Assembly: GCA_049999805.1 (NCBI GenBank)
Contig: JBNGIO010006231.1
Span: 98,413 to 162,412 of the forward strand
From: Folioceros fuciformis
Taxonomy: Eukaryota > Anthocerotophyta > Anthocerotopsida > Anthocerotales
Direction: 5' to 3'
DNA: 64,000 nucleotides
Made by a program: the position numbers and the translations under genes. This document shows positions 54,155-64,000 of the stretch, piece after piece. The first letter of the stretch is position 1, and the number at the start of each line of letters is the position of its first letter. The notes below the pieces were generated by a model, which had not been told where the DNA came from, ran no database searches, and worked only from the letters and a program-made list of their open reading frames with translations.

Positions 54155-54513
54155 TCTCGATGCTCTGAGACTTCCGCTGCACTATTACTTATGTTGTTTG
54201 CAATGTGACTGCAAACATGTCTAGTCTAGTGTGTCTATTCTGGTGTCCTAGCAATCTCTGATGATACACATATTAGACTCTTGTTCCTATGCTTAAAATG
54301 CCTAGAAGGAGTGGTAGGTGTAATCAGCCTAGCATTCTGAGAATGTCTGCAGGCACAAAAGGTTTTCAGTTAGATGTCGTGTGACATGCTTAGGGTTTGA
54401 TTGAATCGTTATTCACTTAAAAAAAAAAAAGTTGAAGGGGCATTTAAGTTTTTAGAACTTACCGTTTCATGTCTTATATGGCGCTTGTCTGTTTTCTGAG
54501 CATATAGTAGAGT

Positions 54514-55284
54514 ATGTCCCTGTTTGTCGCATATACTAATTCTGATAGTGATCCTGATCAACTCTCCTGGCTCTTCTCAAATCCATCACTTCCTCCACCT
54601 TCTATTGGTGTCAACATGACTACAGGTCAAGGACCCCTGTCCATATCTATAGGATCATCATATTACGGTGAGTTTAAGGAAAAAGATACGTTTGATGGAA
54701 AAGCATTACGTTTTGAAAGCTGGAAAGCACGTATGAGAGCTAACCTTGATGCTCGCGACGTTCTGGAGTATGTTGATGGCACTCTACCCAACCCTTTCCT
54801 TGTACTAGCTACAGCTACAATTCAGCCCATGCTTGATGACAAGGCAAAGTGGAAGAAGTGCAACAAGGTTGCATTTGCCATCCTCTTGTCAGGCCTGGAT
54901 GAGACTACTGTCACTGAGGTTGATTCGCTTGAGTCAGCAGAAGCTGTGTGGAAACAACTCCATGACACTTATCAGGTCAGAAACATATGTACCATGATCA
55001 ACGCAAGAAACGACTTTCACAGTTTGAGGTTGAGGGAGGGGGAACCAGTTGGTGCTCATGTCACCAAGTTGAGGCACCTACGAGCACAACTTGCTGTGTT
55101 AGGTACCAAGATTAATGAAGTGGAGATGACAGTACAACTGCTGACCAGCCTGCCCTTATCCTACCAATCGTTTATTTCGAGCCAAAACGTCACTTTGCGT
55201 GATGCCTACTCAGTAGCAGCAAGTGGTCAACCTTCTACACTCAATCTGAATGAGATAGATGGGGCCCTCCTGCAAGAGGAGTAG
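54514..55284 (+). CDS. Copia gag polyprotein part
   Basis: 256 codons are open from an ATG. The protein has the copia gag pattern: FDGKALRFESWKARMRANLD, LLSGLDETTVTEVDSLESA, VWKQLHDTYQV and TSLPLSYQSFISS. It would form the capsid of the virus-like particle in the cytoplasm. The frame ends before the zinc knuckle. Downstream, in another frame, traces such as DCRKKRAGEPKKI suggest a degraded knuckle region. Confidence 0.85.
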   Translation: MSLFVAYTNSDSDPDQLSWLFSNPSLPPPSIGVNMTTGQGPLSISIGSSYYGEFKEKDTFDGKALRFESWKARMRANLDARDVLEYVDGTLPNPFLVLATATIQPMLDDKAKWKKCNKVAFAILLSGLDETTVTEVDSLESAEAVWKQLHDTYQVRNICTMINARNDFHSLRLREGEPVGAHVTKLRHLRAQLAVLGTKINEVEMTVQLLTSLPLSYQSFISSQNVTLRDAYSVAASGQPSTLNLNEIDGALLQEE

Positions 55285-58200
55285 AGCCACCAACGTTCTC
55301 ACTCTGGATCGCGGCTACGTGGTGAGAATGTCCTGTTTGCTGAAAAAGGCAAGAAGCAATGGAAAGGAAAGGACAAAAGTAATAAAAATTCTTCAAACAG
55401 TTCTGGTACCTCTTCCTCCACCACTAAGGCAGTTGCAACTGGTGCCAGATACCTGGGCACTAGGAACGTGACTGTAGAAAGAAGAGAGCTGGAGAGCCCA
55501 AAAAGATTATTGGATCAGAGGCTCATGTGTCATCTAAGGAAGCCAAATCACAGAATGGCCAACAATAGCCTCAAAGCAGCAGTTTTGTACTCATAGTTTG
55601 CCTAACCTCGACTATAGAGAATACTCAGCATTGGTTTGTTGATTTGGGAGTGACTGCTCACGTCTGCAACAACCGACAGCTGTTCTCTTCCTTCCACAAA
55701 TAGCAAACCCCTCAGTCAGTCTTTGTGGGTGATTCACGGGGCATTGAGGTAACAGGGACAGGTGTTGTAGACATACCACTTCTTGATGGGTCAACATTGC
55801 ATCTTCAGGAAGACCTGTTTGTTCCAGCAATGAGCAGAAACTTGTTGTCTATTAGAGCCATTTCTCAAATGAACCTATATGGTTTTCGTTTTGAAAATAG
55901 TAAGTGCTACCTGTATTCCCTTACATGTCCAGAGAAGACTCTTGCCAAGGCTGTCTTAGTATATGATCTTTATCAACTGGTCCAAGTGTCTAAGTTACGC
56001 ACTAGAGTTCTTCTTACTGAGTACGGTGAGAAGGCTAACTTGTGGCATGCAAGGTTGGGCCATGTGAACAAGTCAAAGTTGAATTTCATGTCGAACTCCA
56101 CCTTCTATAGGGAAAAGCTCCCTAGCTATTTTCAAGCATATACCAGCCTACACATCTTGTATACTGTCTAAACAAAAAGAATTGCCTTTCAAGAACAAAC
56201 AACCTATTAGGGCTACTGTTGTTCTTGAACTTGTGCACGCTGATATTGCTGGAAAGTTGCCTGTAAAGTCTCTTGGTGGTGTAGAGTACTATCTGTCACC
56301 AACTGACGACTTTTCCCGATATACTTGGACTTTTCCTATCAAGTTGAAGAGCGATGTGTTCGAACACATCTCAGCTTGGATCTTTATGGTTTAGCGACAG
56401 AATGGCCAGCTTGTAAGGTGCTTTTGGACTGATAATGGAGGGGAATTCACTGGTCATCGGTTTGATGATCTCTTCCAAGCATATGGTATCATTCACCAGT
56501 TGTCAGTGCCCTATACACAACAACAGAACGGCGTTGCTGATCGCAAAAATCAAACTTTGATGGGCATGACACGCAACATGATCTCGTGGGCTAACTTACC
56601 AAAAACGTTATGGGCAGAGGTTGTGGTGACAGCTACATACATTCTGAATCGAATTGTTACTTTTGCTCTGCCTGGTCGCACCCCTTATGAAGCTTTCTGG
56701 GGTCGCAAGCCTAGCCTGCTGCACTTGCGTGTCTTTGGGTTACCTGCTTTTGCTTTTGTTCCTGAAGCCAAGAGGGGGAAGTTAGATGATACGTCTAAAC
56801 CCTCTATCTTTGTTGGCTATTCAGAGGAATCCAAAGCCTATAAGTTGTATGACCCTAAGACCTCCAAAATTACACTGGCATGTAGTGTTACCTTCAAGGA
56901 ATTTTTGACTCCTCAAACAGACTCCTCGTCTACCACTCTTGAGAGTACACGTGCTGATACTTGGTCGATGTCAAGCTTTACAGAGTTCACACATGAATAC
57001 CTATAGGTAAATGGAGATGTCCCTACCCTGTTTAGACCATGTAGCAGTGGATGCTCTCTTACAGCCACAAAATGAACCGACTGACCCTCCTTTGGTACCT
57101 GCTGTTGGTGAACCTCCTGTAGATCCAGATCCTATTGATTTGCGGACTATGAGGGGGATCACCAAGATAATGATGAGCAACTAGGTGCTTTTGAAGACTC
57201 GAACAATAGTGTAACTCACAATGATGCTGAGCTGTCAGATCTTGATGAGACTACTGACGTTGATCCTCCTTCTCGCTATCCTGCAAGGATGAGAAGGCCA
57301 CGAGAGTTATGGGAGGAGCCTCCTTATCAATCTAAAGACTTTAGGAGACATAGTGCAACGTAATAGACTTGCATGTACCAGATGTCAGACCTGATCCTCG
57401 AACATTTGATGAAGCACTGAATGGTCCTGATAGGGCCCATTGGCGAGTGTCTATTAATGATGAGTACGATAGTCTTTTCAAAAACTAGACGTGGGAGTTA
57501 GCTGATCTGCCACCAGGCAGGAAACCCATTACCTGTAAATGGGTATTTAAAACTAAACTTAAGTCAGATGGAACTATAACGAGATATAAAAGCAGGCTGG
57601 TGGCAAGAGGATTCTGATAGATCCTTGGGATAGATTACGGAGATACTTTCTCCCCTGTAGTGAAGCCTCCATCTGTCAGAATCCTGCTTGCACTTGCAGA
57701 TGGATGTTTGCACGGCCTTCCTACATGGAGAACTGGAAGAGGTTCTCTACATGAACCAACCAGAAGGGTTTGTAAGTAAGAAATGGCCTGGTAAAGTTTG
57801 CAAACTTTTGAAGACTATCTATGGTTTTAAACAAAGCCCTAGAGCCTGGTACAAACGAATTATGAAATTCTTGTGTAAGGCAGGCTTCTCATAATCATCA
57901 GCAAACTCAAATGTATTTTACTTATCTGAGTCTGGGCTCTTTGTGATCCTGGCCTTGTATGTTGACGATGTGATCCTATTGAGCAACAGCATATCACAGA
58001 TGAATAAGGTTAAGAATCTTTTGAGGAGCGAATTTGAGATGACAGATCAGGGTGCTCTGTAGTTCTGCTTGGGTATTCAGAGACTTAGAAACAAGCAAGA
58101 TGGGACAATTGTCCTTCATCAATCAAAATATCTCAAGGAAATACTTAAACGGTTTCACCTGGATGAAGCTCGCCCTGTGACTACCTCTTCTGTCGTGGGT

Positions 58201-58976
58201 GAGAAGCTTACAGTTGAGATGTCCCCTCAGTCCGCAGATGAAGAAAAGGATAATGGCTGGTGTCCCTTATGCTGAGGTAGTTGGATGTCTGATTTTCCTG
58301 GCGAACTGGACTAGACCAGATATCAGCTTCTCTGTTAGTATGGTAGCTCAGTTTATCAAGACTCCAGGTCGAGTCCACTAGGCTGCAGTTAAACGTATCT
58401 ATCGTTACCTAAAGGGAACAATCAACTTAGGCCTGCATTACACTGCTAGTGGCAAGAAGAGTTTTGTGCTGACTGCCCTAGCTGATGCTGACTAGGCATC
58501 AGATTCAAACCCTCGTAAGAGTCTGTCTGCCTATGTATGTCTGCTAGCCTCAGGTGCAGTCAATTGGTCATGTAAAAAGCAGTCCTCATTAGCACTATCG
58601 TCTACTGAGGCTGAATACAAGGCCCTAACAGATGCCTGCAAGGAACTTGAATGGGAGAGACAGTTTTTAGAGTCTATCTTGATGACACAAGCCTCTGCAA
58701 CTCCACTACTCTGTGATAATATGTCTGCTATAGCCCTCGTGGCTAATCCTTGTGGCTAATCCACGAATTCTAGGCAAGAACAAAGCATATAGAGCTTTAT
58801 CACCACTACATTAGAGATGTGGTGGAGAGAAGTGTGGCTAAGGTGGAGTATGTAAACACAGATGAAAACACGGCAGATCTATTGACTAAAGGACTTTCTA
58901 AGGTCAAGCACTATAAGCACCTTGCCACTATGGGCTTAAGGGTGTTCACTATGCCCATACAAGAAAGTACAAGATA
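55285..58976 (+). pseudogene. Copia pol, multiply disrupted
   Basis: Domains appear in order across several frames. Protease is near 55633 (WFVDLGVTAHVCNN; the active-site D-S-G reads D-L-G). The integrase zinc region follows (LWHARLGHVNKSKL). The integrase core runs 56230-56900 (HADIAGKLP, WTDNGGEF, NGVADRKNQT; the third catalytic residue, normally Glu, is Asp at 56539-56541). Reverse transcriptase has FLHGELEEVLYMNQPEGF and ALYVDDVILL with YVDD intact near 57960. RNase H has LSSTEAEYKAL and KHIELYHHYIRD. In-frame stops include TAG at 56392-56394, and frames shift near 56160, 57615, 57690 and 58255. It cannot make an active polyprotein. Confidence 0.9.
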
Positions 58977-59189
58977 GTGTGTGCACTACTAACAGGAAAC
59001 AGCTTAATTGGCTTATTACAAGCCTGACCTTCCTGTCCAGCGCACAAAACAAGAGGACAGCTCAGTGGATGAAGCAACGTGCACATGAAGTCGTGAACTG
59101 CCCTCTGCATCGTAGAAAAGAAAAGCAAAAACTTTCATAGTGGTGATTTACCTCTCTCAGTCGGGCAAGGGCCTTATGTATCACCAGCT

Positions 59190-59546
59190 TCAGGCGTGCC
59201 ACCGACTGTCCTCGTATATCCAAGCATGTTCAGTTCCTTCACAAGATGCTATTTCACACTCCAACAGTGGAAACATGGTTGGATCTCGTGATGGGAACTT
59301 GGCTACCAAGTCTCGAAGCTCCAAGACCCGACACTTTGCAGCCTGGATTGCTTCTTCGACCTCCTTGCACTTCTGCGCTGTCTGAAGCAGATAACACACC
59401 AAGTTTCTCTCTGTCTGTGTAGGCCACTCTGCATGCTTCTTTGATACTTGAGTTTCGCCAGGCTCAACGGAGTTACTCTGTTGCTGTGACGACTCCTCCC
59501 TTGGATGCTTTTGGCAACCCAAACCGCCATTCTTCTTGCGTGCCAT
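59190..59546 (-). CDS. Antisense open frame in the copia 3' region
   Basis: 118 codons are open from an ATG on the strand opposite to the element, between RNase H and the polypurine tract. The product would be charged and helical (RNLVCYLLQTAQKCKEVEEA, KCRVLELRDLVAKF), with a basic Gln-rich N-terminus (MARKKNGGLG). No family is recognised. It could be captured host sequence, an antisense gene of the element, or chance. Confidence 0.3.
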   Translation of the reverse strand: MARKKNGGLGCQKHPREESSQQQSNSVEPGETQVSKKHAEWPTQTERNLVCYLLQTAQKCKEVEEAIQAAKCRVLELRDLVAKFPSRDPTMFPLLECEIASCEGTEHAWIYEDSRWHA

Positions 59547-59818
59547 TCCTTCCTGCAACAGAACACAAAAGAACAAGAACTCCACCTACAGTGGCTATTC
59601 TTAGCCTTGGTACCGCGAGAGAAAGACGCCTAGCTCCATCTTCAGCTTGCCCTGAGTCTTCACACCTGTTCTTGCCTGAAGATAGATCGCCCATCATGCC
59701 GCCTGCATGATTTTCCCGCTTGTGATGCACAACAGTCTCACACGCCCGCTTCATCATGAGGGGGTTACAGGGTTTATGACCCGTTAGGATTTAAGCGTTT
59801 AATTTAACCTCGTCAGGT

Positions 59819-59840
59819 TAAGAGGGGGTGTTAAGGTTAT
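59819..59840 (+). other. Polypurine tract and 3' LTR stub
   Basis: AAGAGGGGG is followed at 59829 by TGTTAAGGTTAT, identical to the first 12 bases of the 5' LTR. After 59840 the two sequences diverge completely, so the 3' LTR is truncated or interrupted. Confidence 0.75.
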
Positions 59841-60067
59841 ATGTTTAGTACAATGAATGAATGGTGTTTTCGAAACAAGCATGTTTTGTGGGTTTTGGGT
59901 TTGGCTTTGTGGTTCCTTGGGAACTTTCTAGAAATACATGACCCCTTTCTCCCCTTTCTCTTTAATATCATGGGACTTGTTGTCTCCAACCCTTGTTTGA
60001 GTTACGAGTGCTGTCATGCGATCAATCACTTTCCCGTGTCCAGTTGGCTTGGTCTAATATGGCTTTC

Positions 60068-60195
60068 GAGCCTTTATTTCGAGGAATTACAAAAGAACTG
60101 GACACATAGAGGTGATTGATCACTTGAGAACACTCACAGCTCAAAGCCTTATGCTAGTTACTTCACCATAGAGAATGGCCACGGCCCCTTATATA
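60068..60195 (-). repeat. LTR fragment related to 50765-51037
   Basis: The blocks GAGGAATTA, GAACTGGAC, GATTGATCAC, CACAGCTCAAA and ATGCTAGT(T/C)ACTTCACCAT recur in the same order and orientation as in the LTR at 50765-51037. It is probably the other LTR, or a solo LTR, of the same family. Confidence 0.6.
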
Positions 60196-60693
60196 CCTGA
60201 GGCTCGTTGATATTTTTCTAGACCCTATCTATATTCTTCGACAAGCACCTAGATTTGACCACAAGCAAAAGTTCGTATACCAGAAACGTTCTCCAGTGCG
60301 TATTTTGTGGCGTTCTGCGTCACAGTTCGGCTCCTCAATGCTGCCGCGCGTGGCATACATGTGACGGGAAGCCGACAGGATGGTAGCCCGCGCAAAGGCT
60401 GATGATCAGCAAAGTCAAGATTTCCGGGTGCCTACCACACAGAGGTTAGCAAATTTATGCCATGACGTTCAGTGAATTCACCTTGGTGGCCCGTGGGATC
60501 CTCGATCAGATCTGAAAAACATGTCATGCGCTTGCCCAACCTTCCTAATCCAAACAACGCAGAAAACCGACCTCCTTTATTGCTACAACCGAATTGGATT
60601 CAGCAATGTTGTTTGAATTGGAAAGCAACTTGGCAAGAATCTGGATCAGCCTCTGTCGGAAGTTTCACGATTTGCTTACGAGAGTGGGCATTG
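60196..60693. other. No gene seen
   Basis: This is the 3' flank of the PR-1 gene. Only short open frames without similarity are present. Confidence 0.5.
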
Positions 60694-61364
60694 CTAGTAG
60701 GGCCGCACACCGACCCAATTTCCGGGGGGATCATAGCTACACACAGTGAAAGCGCCACCATCGCCAGGGCAGGCAACTGAAGCGCATCCGACACGGATGG
60801 AGTCTCTCCACACAACCTGCAGAAGGAGAATGTATGGACGTGTTAGCTGGAGCGCAGCTGTGATTGCAAGAGTGGCGGACATATGCATGTATACGATGGG
60901 GATGAAGAGGAAATCCAGCAGCGCACCTGAGTGTAGTGGCCACACTCCTGGTCAGGTGCCGAACAGGCATTGGAATCGTAGTCGTAGTACTGCTTCTCGG
61001 CAACCCAGTCTCCTACAGCCTCGCCAGGCGAGCTGGTCCAGCTGGCCCAGAAAATGTTCTCTCCGTAAGGCCCGTCGGAGTGTTCGAGCGCGCAGCCTTT
61101 ATTCCAGGCTTGGTTTTGTGCCCAGGACAGGGCGAACTCCTTGAGCGTTACGTTCCACGTCATGGGCCATAGGTTCTGGCCGACTTCCATTCGGGCTGCA
61201 TTGTGTGTTCTCACAAACTCTTGGCCCGCCAAATCCAAGGCTGAGCGAGGTGCGCGCCATTTCCCACTTGTTCTCTTGGACATGCAGGCGGTAAGAAGAC
61301 AGGTGTGGATGAGCATAGTAGTGAAAGCAAGACACGCAATGCGTTGTGCTGAGGGGAGCGCCAT
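60694..61364 (-). CDS. PR-1-like CAP-domain secreted protein
   Basis: Two minus-strand exons (61364-60927, 60816-60694) give 186 residues, a normal length. A hydrophobic leader ([19 protein letters not shown]) precedes the CAP domain: [49 protein letters not shown] joined across the intron to [16 protein letters not shown], and [13 protein letters not shown]. The His/Glu cluster residues of the CAP cavity and the six conserved cysteines are present. PR-1 proteins are apoplastic, sterol-binding defence markers that carry the CAPE peptide at the C-terminus. The ending here has the usual CAPE position just after the last CxY motif. Whether it is pathogen-induced cannot be read from the sequence. 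Confidence 0.93.
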
Positions 61365-62074
61365 GCTAGCTCTAGATCTGCTACTGTAACACCACTGTCA
61401 GCGCCACACTACGAGGTCAGGCGAATTGCTCTCGTCCCCGAGCAGTGGTGAAGCAACTTGCACCTTGCTGATACATTCCGGCACTTTGCACCGGGCTCAA
61501 ATGCCCTCCAACAAGCATCCGCATTGTGTACATCCCACCGGCCACACCTCGAAAGGAGCGCAAAAGAGGTAAGCCTCTGTCCAACTGCCGACCATTCTGA
61601 CAGAGGGAAGTTGGCAGTTGGGAGTATGATATTCACGGCTGTCAGGTGTGCGGCTGACGAACTCCTCACGGGTGTACGCTATCGTGTTCGGCTTCCATCT
61701 TACAAAGGTTACAGCAGCTGCGCATGCGCGAGAAAGCTTGCACACCAGGTGGACAACCAGTTTGGAGACGCAAAAATGATAGTCTCTGTGCAAATACGGC
61801 ACTTACCAGTCACCGACCCAGCAGCTTCTTTCAACACAGTCGTCAACCTTCAACATGGGGCGGCGAGCACGATGAAGCGTACTGATTGGCAGCGGCGAGA
61901 GGACAACGGACAACCAGACAAAGGATCATGGCTTTCAATCCTCTACAGGATCATATGCTCTGGAAGACCACCATATCCTTGTTGTCACACCGTTGGACAT
62001 TATCTCACAACAAATAGTACGCATTATACATATATTGTGTTAGTTGGTTATTATATTGCAGTTTTCGTTTCCCA
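61365..62074. other. Intergenic between PR-1 and malic enzyme
   Basis: This holds the PR-1 promoter side and the malic enzyme 3' flank. An open frame at 61458-62093 (+) has no similarity, runs antisense to the malic enzyme 3' end and is not supported. Confidence 0.45.

Positions 62075-64000
<1,926 letters not shown>

Larger units (their letters stand above)
53957..59840 (+). mobile_element. Near-full-length, inactive Ty1/copia retrotransposon
   Basis: The order is 5' LTR (53957-54142), primer binding site (54143-54154), gag (54514-55284), pol in copia order (protease, integrase, reverse transcriptase, RNase H; to about 58976), a long 3' non-coding stretch, polypurine tract (59819-59828) and a 12-bp stub of the 3' LTR. 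Stops, frameshifts and altered catalytic residues show it is dead. Confidence 0.88.

Overview
The window is nuclear DNA from a green plant, most likely a land plant of bryophyte or lycophyte grade. Three things point there: short GT-AG introns (mostly about 70-130 bases), plant-specific gene families (ELF4, the thylakoid protein TLP18.3, SOQ1, a PLS-class pentatricopeptide protein, a bulb-lectin receptor kinase, STIG1, PR-1), and Ty1/copia elements. The species cannot be named from sequence alone. Four runs of N (100, 100, 400 and 100 bases) interrupt the assembly at 19017, 22541, 33799 and 38154, and the true gap sizes are unknown.

Region 1 (1-16.9 kb) is a decayed tandem duplication. A unit of lectin receptor kinase (+), MBF1 coactivator (-) and a conserved unnamed gene (+) is present in two to three partial copies. 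In the left copy the kinase is intact and MBF1 is a relic. In the right copy the kinase is a pseudogene and MBF1 is intact. A third fragment fuses adenylosuccinate synthetase and MBF1 pieces. Between the copies lies an AT-rich island (about 6-9.7 kb) with an unrecognised four-exon gene carrying 22-residue repeats, and a 148-bp minisatellite.

Region 2 (17.2-34 kb) is gene-dense housekeeping DNA: adenylosuccinate synthetase (-), a dead non-LTR retrotransposon end, then SOQ1 (+), a Maf/ASMTL-like nucleotide pyrophosphatase (-), an ANKRD39 orthologue (+) and the F1-ATPase assembly factor ATP11 (-), strictly alternating in strand. A repetitive acidic, tail-anchored protein (-) follows and runs into a gap.

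Region 3 (34-48 kb) holds a long stretch without a recognisable gene, then the clock gene ELF4 (+), a very repetitive PPR protein (+), the mitochondrial lipid A kinase LpxK only 23 bases downstream (+), and TLP18.3 (+).

Region 4 (48-60.2 kb) starts with a STIG1 gene and its dead tandem copy (-). A transposon nest follows: a minus-strand copia remnant with its LTR, a copia gag fragment, and a larger copia element inserted directly at the end of that fragment. All are inactive, with stops, frameshifts and altered catalytic residues.

Region 5 (60.2-64 kb) holds a PR-1/CAP gene (-) and the 3' two thirds or so of an NADP-malic enzyme gene (-) that runs off the right edge. Apart from plastid roles (SOQ1, TLP18.3) and mitochondrial roles (ATP11, LpxK), neighbouring genes show no shared pathway; the layout reflects genome compaction plus local duplication. 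Exon boundaries were read by eye from splice sites, reading frame and remembered family sequences.
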